64,000 nucleotides of DNA, from the NCBI RefSeq assembly GCF_033807575.1, contig NC_084715.1, positions 8,109,349-8,173,348 on the forward strand. Direction: 5' to 3'. This stretch comes from Cydia pomonella (taxonomy: Eukaryota; Arthropoda; Insecta; Lepidoptera; Tortricidae). The translations under genes were made by a program, and so were the position numbers. Positions 11,070 through 23,331 of this stretch are shown in pieces (position 1 is the first letter of the stretch; each line of letters starts with the position of its first letter). The notes under the pieces are model-generated. The model was not told where the DNA came from and searched no databases. It saw nothing but the letters and a program-made list of their open reading frames with translations.

Positions 11070-12322
11070 ATAATAAAACAATCTACATTTGAAAAGGTTT
11101 TACTTGGTGTACCTCAGGGAAGCGTGTTGGGTCCACTTCTTTTCCTTATTTATTTAAACGAACTTCCAAATCAAATTGAAGAGCCATGTGTGATGTTCGC
11201 GGATGATGCGACTATATTATTCTCAAGTGATAACAGGGATGAAGATATAAACAGTAATATTAAGCGCAGCCTTAGAATAATTCTAGATTGGCTTGATACT
11301 CTAAATCTTAAAGTGAATCTTAGTAAAACAAAACTGATTCAATTTAGGCATTATAAAACTCCACCAATTCCATTAGATATATCTGACGCAGGGACTCCTA
11401 TTGAAGAAATTACGGGAGCTGGCTTTCTTGGTGTTAAAATAGACACTCATTTAAATTGGAAGACTCATATTGAGCACATAAATAGCAAGATTTCTAGTGG
11501 CTGTTACGCCTTATCAATACTATCAGAAACATGTTCCGAAACTGTGGTAGTAAATGCTTATTACGGAAGTGTGTATCCACTACTTACATATGGAGTTATC
11601 TATTGGGGCAATTCTGTCGATGTGCACAAAACATTTAAACTACAAAAAAGATGCTTAAAAACTATATATCGTATGCACACCGAGGAATCGCTTCGTAACG
11701 TATTTAGAGAAAAACGTTTTTTAACTTTAACCTGTATTTACATCCTAGAACTATGTATTTTTATTAAAAGTCAATCTGCATTTTTTGTTAATAAGTCATC
11801 ATTAAAAAACAACATACGTGACCAGTACAAATATGATATTTACCTTCCAAAGGTAAACAACTCTTTGTACAAAAAAAGCACTTTTATTATGGCTATCCGC
11901 ATTTTCAACCATCTTCCTCTAGATTTAAAAGCGCTAGATGGAATTATGTTCAAACGGAGGCTTAAGAACTGGCTAATCGATAAAGTATTTTATGATATTA
12001 ATGAATTCTTTGCCAATTAATATGTAACAGTCTGTCAAGCCATTTCCGTCGGTGGAGAGGGGCGGCGGGTTTAGAAAATGTAGGTGCGCAGGCTAATAGA
12101 ATATTTGGATTTCGCGCCTTTTTCTACTGGCAGAGTGGTTTTACCGGCTATACCATGTACTTAAGTTTAAGCTTAGTTTTAGGATAGGTAGGTTACCTAC
12201 CATAAAAAAATTGTACGCCCTAGCAGGCAACTGTTGACACGTTTAATGTAAAAATAGACCACCTTTGTATGTACACAGTTATACAATAAAATTCTATTCT
12301 ATTCTATTCTATTCTATTCTAA
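11070..12322 (+). mobile_element. 5'-truncated jockey-like non-LTR retrotransposon
   Basis: The copy begins inside the reverse transcriptase domain (readable from about 11079) and ends with a 3' untranslated region and a tandem ATTCT tail at about 12286-12322. The preceding Tc1-like remnant ends close to its 5' boundary. Simple-repeat tails and 5' truncation are usual for target-primed reverse transcription. Clade assignment within the jockey/CR1 group is not secure. Confidence 0.85.
11079..12020 (+). CDS. reverse transcriptase C-terminal fragment
   Basis: About 310 codons are open to the stop near 12020. Visible motifs are GVPQGSVLGPLLFLIYLNEL (RT block 4) and VMFADDATILF (the catalytic YxDD-type box as FADD). 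A thumb region follows with NLSKTKLIQF, FLGVKIDTHLNWKTHI and LLTYGVIYWGNS. The fingers domain and the upstream endonuclease are absent, so the copy is defective although its frame is intact. There is no true start codon; the coding sequence enters from the truncation point. Confidence 0.85.
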   Translation, partial: QSTFEKVLLGVPQGSVLGPLLFLIYLNELPNQIEEPCVMFADDATILFSSDNRDEDINSNIKRSLRIILDWLDTLNLKVNLSKTKLIQFRHYKTPPIPLDISDAGTPIEEITGAGFLGVKIDTHLNWKTHIEHINSKISSGCYALSILSETCSETVVVNAYYGSVYPLLTYGVIYWGNSVDVHKTFKLQKRCLKTIYRMHTEESLRNVFREKRFLTLTCIYILELCIFIKSQSAFFVNKSSLKNNIRDQYKYDIYLPKVNNSLYKKSTFIMAIRIFNHLPLDLKALDGIMFKRRLKNWLIDKVFYDINEFFAN

Positions 12323-13049
12323 TAACTCAATTGTCTATGAGGACGGCTTCTCTCACATCCACCAAAAGCCAGTTCTAAATCCAAACAAATCTATTGCCAG
12401 TCACCAACCAACGTTAAAGAAGGCTGTAAAGGTAGCAAACCTTTACACTATACTGATCTCCACCGACCAGCAGCTACCAGGTGTCCGGATCTAGTAATAA
12501 TGGTAGTGTATGGCATACTAAGTATAAAAGTTTCGTAGCTTCATAAAATTTATACCTTTTCTCCGTCTTTTTCCAGACTTATCTCGTAGACCATAAGTAT
12601 TTGCATAAGTCCCATCTTAAGGCTGCACCTGTGTCGTTTGTGTGCGGTGCAATGTTCAACTTTTCAGTAGTTATGGCTCTGCTTTCATCATACTCTTACT
12701 CTTTTATATTTACCTATACATAGACCAAATTGTTTATTAAAGTAGGTACATATCAACTTACGGTTCGATTTTTCATGAATTTCCTAAAGATACGATATGA
12801 ATAAGACATATCAGTGTCAAAAATGACGTTTATTTGAAGAAACGTTACACATATCTAATATTTAATATCGAGATCTTAACTTAAATAATCGACTTGGTTA
12901 ACATTACATTTCAAAACTTTTGTAGCAGAAGAACTGCGTTGTATTTTTTTACATGTTATGGTTTTAATGGGATCTCATCTCTTTTTGTAGGCAGTCCTTC
13001 TTTTTTCTTTTCGGGTACTACTTTTTGTACGTCAATTTCCACTTTACCT

Positions 13050-13262
13050 ATACCATACACATGTATACCATACTAAATTCATACCGTACTCATACCTATA
13101 TCATATTCACACTCGTACCTATACCGATCCGATTTTTAGTATATAGGTTAGGCCCTAACATAGGTTAAAACAATACTAATACTCACTACTATAGTAATAC
13201 ACATACTCATACTCATACATACGCATACTCATACTCATGCTATACCCATCTTTATACTCACA
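13050..13262. repeat. degenerate simple repeat (CATACT/CTATAC-like)
   Basis: Imperfect runs of ACTCATACTCATAC and TACCTATACC units alternate over about 200 bases. The array is heavily interrupted. Confidence 0.7.
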
Positions 13263-14208
13263 TCATACATCGTCCGGTACCTTTACTGTACCTACGATAG
13301 GTATATAGGAACTGCAAAAGTAACTGTGTAATCGCATATATTTCTATACTTATTACAAACTTACTTATGCAGCTTTTAAATCTTTAAATCGTGACTGATA
13401 TTGTTATATTCGAAGGTTTTCTATGGCTTCATAGGCTAAAAACTAATTATGTTTAAAATTTGGAGCTTGTGGGTGTGCTAGAAGTACCTAACTTAGAATT
13501 ATGTTGATCAGTGCATAAGCCAGTGAGTGTGTCAGTGACAAAACTAAGGAACTTTAACAGTCAATAGTAATTAAACTACAAGTTAAAATTAGATGTATGC
13601 GATTATGTCACAAAAAAATCAAGATTTTACATAGCTTTAGCCAGCACAAAATTACAGGAGGTTGAAAATGGCCTGAATGGCTTCTAGAAAAGGATGGTAC
13701 GGCTGTGTTTCTTTGTTTTGTTCGACTTGGCGGGGGCACTGCCGTGTCCCCAGAATATTAGAATATTTTAAATATTTTATCTGAACAGTCATGCTACCCG
13801 ATACTTCGATAAAAGAAAATGCTTTAATAGCGATTCCTCATATTTCCCCAGCATCTATATCCATCAAATTTTGATGCCTACTCACTTCACTTTATTAAAT
13901 ATTTACAAATTTTTACATGATAATGTATCGATAAACCTTAAGCGGGATATTGAGTTTCACAACTTCGCTATTCAGAAATATATCGTATTGATAGCAACAC
14001 AGGGCCTAATTTTTAACAGCAAAATGTGTACAATATTTTGTGCTTAATTTTTGCTGCCGCTGATATTCAATACCTATTATTTTAGCACGAGTTACGATAT
14101 GACGTATCAAGAACACAAATACAGAATATTGTTACGGTATTTTGATATTGTTAATCGATAAATATGTTTCTATTGTTTTAGAATATGTTATAAAATGTAT
14201 AAATTTTG

Positions 14209-14330
14209 ATGACTCACTTTAGATAGTCCAAGTCCGGGCTGACACTTCGTTTTCTATGACGGGTGATCGGTGATCACATGATGATAGAACAACAAGTGTT
14301 CGGACCCGGACCATTCAAACGTGAGTCATC
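14209..14330. mobile_element. hairpin MITE, full copy
   Basis: Ends are perfect inverted 10-mers, GATGACTCAC and GTGAGTCATC. The inner arms also pair (TCCGGG..ACACTT against AAGTGT..CCCGGA; TCTAT near the centre). The first 52 bases recur identically at 15111-15163. It lies about 300 bases downstream of the transporter stop codon. Confidence 0.75.
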
Positions 14331-14637
14331 CTGGAGGCTTTATATTTTATTCTAGGAGTCATAAAAAATAATTACAGACGTAACGTTTATTTCTTGTACA
14401 TTTCGTTTGCACGAAATACAAAGACTAGTTCCAAAAAATGTACATGAGGGCCAATATAAAAATATTCCTTGAGCGCAGATTATTCAGTTTCACATATTCA
14501 CAATGTTTGCAAGCATTTTGGCCATAACCTTGATAGGTACTCTTGATTGAATATTCCCTATGTGCGGAGGGGTCTAGCTGTAGTTGCGTACAGAATAAAA
14601 TGTACGAGGTCTCTTCTCATATCTTGTCAATCTATTT

Positions 14638-17600
14638 TCATTTCTTTTCATCCGTATTATTTCTAGCCAATGCTGGTGTCATTTCTTCTGCAAAAACAAT
14701 TTCAATTGAGTCATTTTGAATCACATGAATGTTTATTATATTGTCATTTTTTGTACTGAGCCACAATAATTAACCATTATTTATTTTACAAAGTCCATTG
14801 AACTCGTTTTTAATAGCTAACCAACTGTAGCAACACATGTTACATATTTATTCATAATACACAAATGCAATCTTTAGAGGTATGACAGAAGGGACAACAC
14901 AATAAAATGGGGTAGGGAGGTTGATTCGCTTACCAGGATCTGCAGTTTTATTGAAGTCAGGACTATCCCAAGGTTGCCGTTTACTGCTTCCAAATAGTAC
15001 GTACACAGTGTTGGTGATGGCACTCAGAGCAGCAGTCGACAGAAACACTATACGCCATCGACTCACGTCAGTCTGTTTACAAAAGTTCATGTTTTTATGA
15101 TAACAATTTTGATGACTCACTTTAGATAGTCCAAGTCCGGGCTGACACTTCGTTTTCTATGACTATGTTTAAATTCTAATTAACATTAAGACACTTTTAC
15201 GGTTTCACTCACATGTTTTTAGTGTTCCGTACAAAACTTTGTTCACGAAACAATTATTTTTTAATGGAAACCTAGGCTCTCTTGAAAAATGTTGCGTGAG
15301 TGATTTTAAAAACACGTGAGTGAAACCGTATAATTATTTTAATGTTATTTTAATAATAACAACGTGTACACATGGTTCTGACTGACAAAACGAATGCTGT
15401 GTGCTGTGTGACAGTTTTCACGCGTATAGCGCTTTAATGACATAATTGAGAACAGCGGGACAGATTAAGTAAACAAATCTACATAAGGGTCGATGGTTAA
15501 TCAAAGTGTTGTCGATGTTAGCTTATTTACAAGTTAGTGAGTGATGTGGGCTCCATGTGCTCAAGTTTAGACAGTAAACTCTTCCACACGTTGTGTGCAA
15601 TGTGCACGTGGCACTTTGCGTGCCAGCAGTATTTTTCAAAACTATCAAGGAATACAAACCGGGTCATTCTTCAGTATGAGAGCAGTAATGATAGGTGTGA
15701 GAATGCTGCCAGAGTTGGCTGAGAAATTTGTCAGAGACAACAGCACGCCGGCGAAGTTTGGGGATATGTCCAGATGACTCATCTGCAAAAAAGAAAAATA
15801 CTCTTCTTTCAAAGGTGCTAATCGTTTCTCTTCTCAATCCATACTAATATTATAAATGCAAAGTAACTCTGTTAGTCTGTTTGTTAACTATCTCTTCACG
15901 GTTAAACCACTAAACGATTAAAATGAAATTTATTATGGAAATAGTTTGATGCAGAAAACACACGCAGACAATATAATTGTAGAAACATGAAAACATACCT
16001 AATAGCATTTTTTAATTTGGAATGAAAACTCCTTGATTCAATTTATCATTTGTTATATTTACCTCTCTTTAAATAGCGATGCCCTTAACTTATTTCAGGG
16101 AATTATGTCTAATGGGCATTCTTTTGTTTCTCGGAAACCCGTCTATCTTGTTACGTCACTTTGATGGAGTGTCGGATGGTGTATGAAATTACCCCCATCT
16201 CCCGTCTATGTCATTCAGTACGTGATCAATCAAAATGCGACTAAGACCTCACCCTTGTACTATTTAGCCCTGTCTTGCTAAGACGAAACCATAACGATCG
16301 CACTGTCAAAAAGTTATCAGATCTCATGTAGACCCAAGCTCCTAACTCTACAAGCCCTAATTTCATAAACTCTACACCTTAGGCAAAATATGTGCCTATA
16401 TGTGCTTGGCCGTTTCGCTGCCATAACATGGGCGTAAGGTAAAAATTGTATTCACTATTTGTTACAGGTTCCTACAATATAGTTCATGTAACGAATGGGT
16501 TTCATATTACGTTGACAGTAGTAAGATCCCTAAAAAAATTGACAAAAAAAAAATGAAGTTCCTGGCCACTTTTCTATTTTGCCTTATAGAGGTGGTCTGC
16601 CTATAGTGGCATTAAGTCTGCCTGTTGTACTCTTTTTTATGTGCAACAAAGTTAAAAATAAATAAATAATACGTTCTTCTTACCATAAACCCAGCAGCAT
16701 TGAAGCCGGATAAAGTTAAAGCGATGACGAGGACAATAACAGCCGTGATCTTATTCTCTGGACCCAGAAAAGATAGCACGATGAGTGATGCTGACATACC
16801 GAAAAACGCTAAAAGGATAAAATAACATCATTATCATCATAAAATCTTAGAAAAAGAAAGAGATGCGTCTCTTAGCATTAACTGGTCGTACGCTGCAATC
16901 ATACAAAAGTTCCCTGCAATCTTGACCAGATTCTCGATTTATTTATTAATGTCTCCAGTTCAATATACTACATTAATCTTCTTCCTGTGCATGTTTCATA
17001 AAAGATATTTTAAATTTGAACCTAATATTCCAAATTCGATTTCAATTCTTCCTTTTGCTGTAATTCATGTGATTCATGTATACTCATACTTATTTCATTC
17101 GAATCTTTTAAACATTTCGTGTTTTCTAAGATTCTAAGATCTATGACAAGATTTGTTAACTTTAAACGCTCGAGGCGGAAGGTGCGGTTGCTTTTGTAAA
17201 AATGATAATGTTTATAACTTGTGGGAACCTGGGGAGCGGACGAGTCCGACAGCCACACAGAGCGGATTGAGGCTAAGGCTATTGATAAATTTGATGAAAA
17301 TAATTTTCAAATTAATATAATTTGCATTTGATAGGAATAAAATAAGTATTGGGCTGAGTTATGAATAAATAGATAGAAGAAATAAGCAAACAAATGAGAC
17401 GGCGACACGAGACCAGACATTATGTAACTGGTGCCTCAGAGTATTGGAAGAGTGTTAGTATACGCTATTTTAATATATTAGTTCATCTCAGATAAACCAA
17501 GAGACAAGTACGTGCGGCGGCTAAAATCGGGCCTAGGCCGGAGCTTCTGGCGCTTCGTGTTCTATGGAAATCACTACGTGATCGCCGATCATCCGTCATA

Positions 17601-20600
17601 GAAAATGTCGTGCCAGACGCCACGGCCCGGGCACGGCCCGGTGTATTGTTTATACCGTTTGGGGATGAGACTTTTTAATCCATCCAATCCAGTGCATTGG
17701 GTGCAAATAAACTTTCCAAGAATATTTAAAATAAGCTTATTTTTTTAAAATCCAGTTGTAATTTATCTTTGCCCCGTTTTAATATTATCTTAATTTTATT
17801 TTATATTCTTATATTCCTCTTAAATACTTCACTTTTTAACTACCATTAAAGCGGTTTACCGAGTCCCATTTTGTTAAAGAATTTTGCGAAAAGTCTTTCA
17901 AGTTTAATAAATAAGTAGCATTTTTTTAAATCAAGAAATGGTGTTAATGTACGAGTATCCGTTTCTTGTTACGGCTACAATGTGTTAGGAATTGGTTCCA
18001 TAATGCGCTATCCAAGTTTCTAATGTCAGTTGCAATAAACTTCGAAACAACTCCTATTAGGCTTTTATTTTGAAAAAACTTTTCTATTTTCTAATCTAAG
18101 TGACAAATAGCGTTAGAAATAAACCTTCTGATCGATATAGCGGCCTTCATTTATTTGGATCCACTTACATATAGAATTGAATATCTTCCTGCAAACTCCG
18201 ACAGAGAGAATTTTTCTGTTGTATATTTCTTCACAAACTGCAGATGACGCCACTGAGCCGATCCACATTCCAATGTATGGAAGAGCGGATAGAGATGCAC
18301 TCTGAAATATATTTAATAAATACTTTTGTAAATAATACTGACAGATTTTTTCTTTTAGCTTCTCGGTTTTGAGACTAAGTGGTCAAGAAGGTTCCTTATT
18401 GATTTTATGATTTTAAGAAAAGTTATATTTGAAGCTCTCTATCCTACTCACAGTTTTTAAAGATATTTGCAGTCCCCGTTCTAGGTACGTGGGTAAGTCC
18501 ACGAAGAATAGTACAAAGTTTACAGCACTGCCTATATGTGTGACGACTAGGACCCAAAACACCTTGGTTCGAAATATGTCACTCCATGGGGTGCGCATTT
18601 CCTGTAAATGGAAAAAGAGAACCGTATACAAAAAATATAAATGAAAAACTCTTTAAAACTATTATTCTTGGGTTTGCTCCAACCGTCGTACCTCTCTTAG
18701 TTTTCTCACCTTAGCTCCTCCTGCATTTAATCCTTTTTCTATGTATTTTTTCTCATCATCTTTCATAAGTTTGTGCTCGCCCGGAGAGCTTGCCGCTGCG
18801 AGATAAAAGATAGCGGCAGACACAGAAACAAGGCCTGATATAGAATAGAATATGAGCTTCCAACCAATAGCCGTCTCTGCTAGAATACCAGACACAGGCA
18901 TGGCTACTATCGTGCCAATCATTGAACCTGAAATGGAAAACAAATTAAAAATTACTTGCGCTAGACCCTACCAAGCCACAAGTAAATCATTTAGATATAA
19001 ATCTTCCCCTGGGAGAAAAATACTTTAGATCGTTAACCCAAACGACAGTTTACCAGTTACTTGTCAAATAAGTCAATCCAATTTAAAATTAAATAGTTAT
19101 ACAATTTTTATAAATGTTTAATTGATTGATTCTGATGTCTCAAAAATAACGAAGCTGTATTGCTCAAGCATTTAAACAATATTGCTTTGTTTTGTGTTTC
19201 TTTTAATGTAGACAATCAGTCACCTCCATAAACAATAGCAGTGTACGACGTTCGTTCGTGAGCTGGAAGCCATCGTCCTATAAGTGTGTGGGATGCGGGG
19301 AACAAGCAGGCCTGGGACAGACCCATGAGCACCCGAGATGCACACATTAGACGCCAGCCACCCTAAAAAATGGACATAAGCATTGAAAACACCTAATTTC
19401 TGTGGACAGATTTCTAACGAATTTACTGTAAATTTTGTTGATATCTTCAATATTTAAGGACAGGAACCTATACTTTTAGATGATACCGAAAGTGGCACCA
19501 AAATGTACTAGACTTAAATCGACCGAGATATGGACCGTGATTACCTTTTGTATTGTTTTAGAGCTCTCGATATTTGGATTCAGTTACATGCATCTTGTTC
19601 GCGGGTAATTGGAGATAGCGGGTGGGTGTCAAAGTTGTGTAGACCGCGCTCGGTCTACCATCATTCGTGCGCGTCAGTTGCGTTCGCTTTCAACGTTCCC
19701 ACTGGTCGCGTCCACACTTGTTGGTCTATCCAAGCACATTACACTCACAGTGCCACTACGCGTATACTAACCGTGAATCATTCAAAATTGTTATCAAAAT
19801 GTCTACATGCCTTATCTACAAAAATCTATACTCAAATCCAATTTTTAACTACTAACGAAAACAAATACCTAGTTACAACTAAGTTAAACATTTTATCAAT
19901 AGTACCAAATTATGAACTCACCAGCTCCGCGAGTGTTGGTATCATAAAGTTTATGGCGGCGTTGGCAACCATAGCTGATAGTAGTATAGGCTTGCCTCCG
20001 AAACGTTTGGAGAGCAGCCCACCTGGGATTTGCATTATAATGTATCCCCAGAAGAAAGAAGAGAGGATAAGACCCTGGGTCTCCTTGTCCCAGTCGTATA
20101 TCTGTAAATATTATGAACGTCGTCAATGAATAAGCGCTGGTGGTCTAGCTCTAAAAAGTGGAGGTTGATCAGTTCAGTGCTTTATGGTGAATGAAAACAA
20201 GTTCAGAAAGTAATCGCTTTTGTAAAAACCATTACCTGGCCTAATTTATAATATTAACATCTTTCATACATGCCTACCAACCCAGTAAGTAGTAGGTTGT
20301 TTGCTCGATATCTACACAATATTTGTTGTACTAGAGATAAAAATGTAATTTTACATACTGTGTTTGCGTTTCAGCAATGTCAAGCAATAAATATTGCAGC
20401 CCAACTTGGAATTTCCATAAATGTTACAAGTAAATAATTAAAATGTTCATAGTGACAGTTTTAATCAAGAACGAGTATATTCCAAATGTAGCATATGGCG
20501 TTTACATTAGAATTGTTGTTGGGTCCCGTTCGTGCATATTTGGTAAGATATGAAGGAGAGCGAATAATGTTATAAATATAATAAATTGAATTTCCTGCCA

Positions 20601-23331
20601 ATATATGGAATGGCCTCGTGATACCGCAGATTGCTAGACATTTTCATTACGAAAATACTCAGCGACGATCCCGCGGGGCAATCGCGGAGCTGACAGCGGC
20701 GTCGATTGGTTTTATTTATTATGACATAGACATTCCTTCTATATATATTTAATATAATAAATGCGAAAGTCATTCTATCTTTTATTACCTCTTCCCGCTT
20801 AAAGCGCTGTACTCTTAGATGAAATTTAGTGTGGAGGTAGTTTTAGACCAAGGGTAGGACAAAGGATAGTTCTTATCAATCATTTTGAAAACATTCTACA
20901 AATTCAAAATTGCGGCTCAGTATTGTATAATTTGACGGCTATCTTATTGTAACAGACAGACCGATGTTAGCACACCCTATTAAAAAGCGGTTGACTATTA
21001 CTTCAAAAATGACGATTTACAAATTTATCCCTGCATATAGAGATATTTATCAGAATCAAAATGCAAGCGTTAATTTAAAAAGATTTAAATCATTTCTAAA
21101 TAAGGGGTGTACCGAAAAAAAACATCAAATGATAAAAACTGTTGCGATTGAGAACAAGCTAAGGTTTTTAGAATAACTACAATAAAAAGCGACTTTTAAT
21201 TTAAATAATTGACAGTTTTTTTCTGTAGGAGTGCCTACCATATGCAGCTCTTCCTAGCGCATTCAGTAGCAGCTTTTTACATCAGCACGTCACCTGCTGG
21301 AATTGTTAATGTTTTTTGGCTGTTTCATTCTTCTTTTTTAATTCATTTTGATTTGAGCCCAATAATAGTTGAAAGAATGGCACTGTAGGACGTTTGGAGC
21401 TCTTACTCTATTTTTTGCCAACAACCTACCAAATGCGATTTTTGTACGAAGGAAATTGTATGATTTTCGACTTGGCCTAGAATTAAAAAACACACATTTT
21501 CTGTAACATTACCTTCATACGAAGAATTTAAGTAACTTTCATGGTAGTTCTTTGCATTTTAGCCGCACATCTACCCCAGTTTTTATGATAATTATGACAG
21601 GTATGCTTCGTTTTCGCCAATTCTATTAGCAATCTTTGTGATGGGCCCAGGGTCACTGGTTCCTAGAGATCTACCGCTTCGAGACCTCCGTTCAAGAGAC
21701 AACATACTAAATTAGTTCTTTTTTATGAAATGTACGAAACTTCGAGATAATTTTAAGTGTTTCGAAATCAGGCAAGTAGGATGTTGCAAATTTTCTTGCT
21801 TTTTGGAAAATACAAATTTTCAGTGATCTTTTTTATTTACCGGTGTAACGTCGCACAGCGTAAAAACAGAGTTATTTATATTGGAATACATAATAATAAG
21901 ACTTTTTATCGCGGTAAAAAAGCCGTAGTCATCTTGCTTAGAAGCAAAATTACAGCTGCTTTAAATTTACAGTTTTTATTTCGGTACAAGCCTTATGTGA
22001 CCGCGGCCGGCAAAACGTTCCACTTTCTCGCTTGCCATAAGGACAAGCTTGTATCTTTAATACGAATAACCTGACAAGGCGTCTTTATGGCAAGCGTCAA
22101 AGTGGGGCGTTTTTCAGGCCGCGGTCACATATGTATTATGTTCTAACTATTACCAAATTCACAAAATTACTACAACTAAACCGAATTTGAAAATGTCAGT
22201 GAACGGTATATAACACTTGAATGACAAGGATAATTTGACTGACCCCTAAAATCGTTCTACTACGGTGATAACAATCCAGTTGAGGTGGAAACAGTCGTTT
22301 GTTAGATCTTACGAATTTATATTCAGGTTTTGAAATCAAGATTTTACCTGGATGCAGTGTTTTTTGACACTACAAATACAAAAATACAATTTTTACTAAG
22401 ATATTTAAAATTACACTTTGTTTTTCAAGAATGTCAGTTCCTAGTGTTTTCTTTGGTAAGTTATTTAATGTCTACCCAACAAGGAATTCATAACAACTGC
22501 AGATTCTGATTCTTATGGTGATTTCGATCATTCTTAAGTAAATTCTTCTTCTGGAAATTAGACTTTATTACCTTAACGTTAGAATCGTTTCTGCGACTTT
22601 TATCAGTCATGGCAAGTATTGCCACTCCCATACTGCTCCGTGCGATAAAGAGAGCCGTCATGCAAACGCACATCACGCTCATCTGGATGTGGCGAACACC
22701 GAAACCATGGCCTGTAGGATGTATTTGTATAGTTTCATTAGAGTATATTTAAGAAAACAGTATGCTCGCAAACAGATTGACATTACAAGAGTTGTTAATC
22801 GTAACAGTACAACAATTTTGGGAGTGTTGAATTAACACTTTTGTAAAACTCTAATAATTTATTAAAGTTAAAAAATAATCAACCACAAGTTTTCTTATTG
22901 TCTATTTAACCCTTAATTTGGCAATGTTCATCCTGACGAACTTAATCTCTAGCCCTCTTTTTGTATTTTTTTTCTAACCAGAACTCAGTATAGTTAGGAC
23001 TATTAAGACTCAAGGAGCATTTAACTAACTATATTGGCTGTTTTGTGCCAAATTAACAGTAGGACACGTATAAGTAAAATTGATAAGAATATTGAATATA
23101 TTCATATTCATATTCAGATTCATATTCCTTTATTGATAAAATTACAAATTTTACAATATATAATTAGGTTTATGTCAATTTCAGTACAATTAAGATAAAA
23201 CTGCAATACCAATATAATAATCTGGAATTAAAGAAACATATTGCGGCATAAATACTATTTGAAAAAAAAAATACTTTACGTTCTATAGCCACAGCCATTG
23301 AGTGCTTCCTAGCTCCTTTCTTGTCCACCAT
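14638..23331 (-). CDS. SLC17/sialin-like anion transporter, complete, 11 exons
   Basis: Exons in transcript order: 23331-23280, 22711-22572, 20101-19922, 19362-19224, 18927-18710, 18601-18452, 18301-18169, 16808-16684, 15782-15660, 15072-14934, 14687-14638. All junctions are GT-AG and all phases fit; the sum is 1449 nt, 482 residues plus stop, normal for SLC17. Family marks: GFGVRHIQ, Arg42 in FIARSSMGVAILAM, YDWDKETQGLILSSFFWGY, IPGGLLSKRFGGK, RVLMGLSQACLFPASHTLIG, SPGEHKLM, RKIFNSI, then WRIVF and FGSSKRQPW. Major facilitator fold with 12 expected membrane helices; insect relatives are annotated as sialin or inorganic phosphate cotransporters, so likely an Na+/H+-coupled organic anion or phosphate carrier. 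Substrate cannot be told. The donor of exon 9 (CCG/GTTTGT) is weak. Exon 1 (ATG 23331) is short and polar, supported by phase and donor only. Confidence 0.9.
15111..15163. repeat. half copy of the hairpin MITE
   Basis: Identical to the left half of the element at 14209-14330; identity begins a few bases outside the terminal GATGACTCAC, giving 59 bases (15105-15163). It sits in the intron only about 40 bases upstream of exon 10 of the transporter. Confidence 0.85.
15178..15348. mobile_element. palindromic MITE
   Basis: Arms of about 45 bases pair imperfectly: ACGGTTTCACTCACATGTTT on the left against AACACGTGAGTGAAACCGT on the right, extending into AACATTA/TAATGTT ends. It is intronic in the transporter gene, directly next to the half MITE at 15111. 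Confidence 0.75.
15838..15975 (+). repeat. common lepidopteran repeat (CTAATATTATAAATGC family), copy 1
   Basis: Begins CTAATATTATAAATGCAAAG, followed by a T/G-rich stretch and a block CTCTTCACGGTTAAACCACT ... GATTAAAATGAAATTTATTATGG. I recognise this layout from many moth introns. A related copy is at 20748. Class uncertain (SINE- or Helitron-associated). Confidence 0.6.
17536..17629. mobile_element. hairpin MITE, related family
   Basis: GGCCGGAGCTTCTGGCGCTT ... CAGACGCCACGGCC forms an imperfect hairpin with TTCTATG/CATAGAA pairing in the arms. Inner motifs (GTGATCG, TTCTATGACGG on one strand) resemble the element at 14209. It is intronic in the transporter gene. Confidence 0.65.
20748..20885 (+). 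repeat. CTAATATTATAAATGC family repeat, copy 2
   Basis: TAATATAATAAATGCGAAAG then CTCTTCCCGCTTAAAGCGCT, GATGAAATTTAGTGTGGAGG and GGACAAAGGATAGTTCTTA, in the same order as the known family. It is intronic in the transporter gene. Confidence 0.65.
21994..22132. mobile_element. palindromic MITE (TATGTGACCGCGGCC)
   Basis: Arms of nearly 60 bases: TATGTGACCGCGGCCGGCAA on the left and its diverged complement ending GGCCGCGGTCACATA on the right, with a short loop. It is much more GC-rich than the surrounding intron. Confidence 0.85.
23085..23170 (-). mobile_element. 3' tail of a non-LTR retroelement
   Basis: On the minus strand, ATCAATAAAGGAATATGAAT leads into repeated GAATAT units, the tail style of non-LTR elements. 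It lies in the first intron of the transporter; no coding part was recognised. Confidence 0.45.

Larger units (their letters stand above)
12323..14637. other. spacer downstream of transporter gene
   Basis: No coding signal. It contains a degenerate CATACT-type simple repeat (13050-13262) and the hairpin element at 14209-14330. A possible minus-strand AATAAA lies at 14391-14386, about 250 bases past the transporter stop codon. Confidence 0.5.

Noticed and set aside
15537..15777. Two plus-strand open frames of about 60 codons
   Set aside because: They lie antisense to transporter exon 9 (15782-15660), whose reading frame and splice sites are well supported.
19530..20129. 199-codon plus-strand open frame
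   Set aside because: It overlaps, on the opposite strand, the real transporter exon 20101-19922 and the intron beside it. The translation has no domain, so it is a shadow frame.
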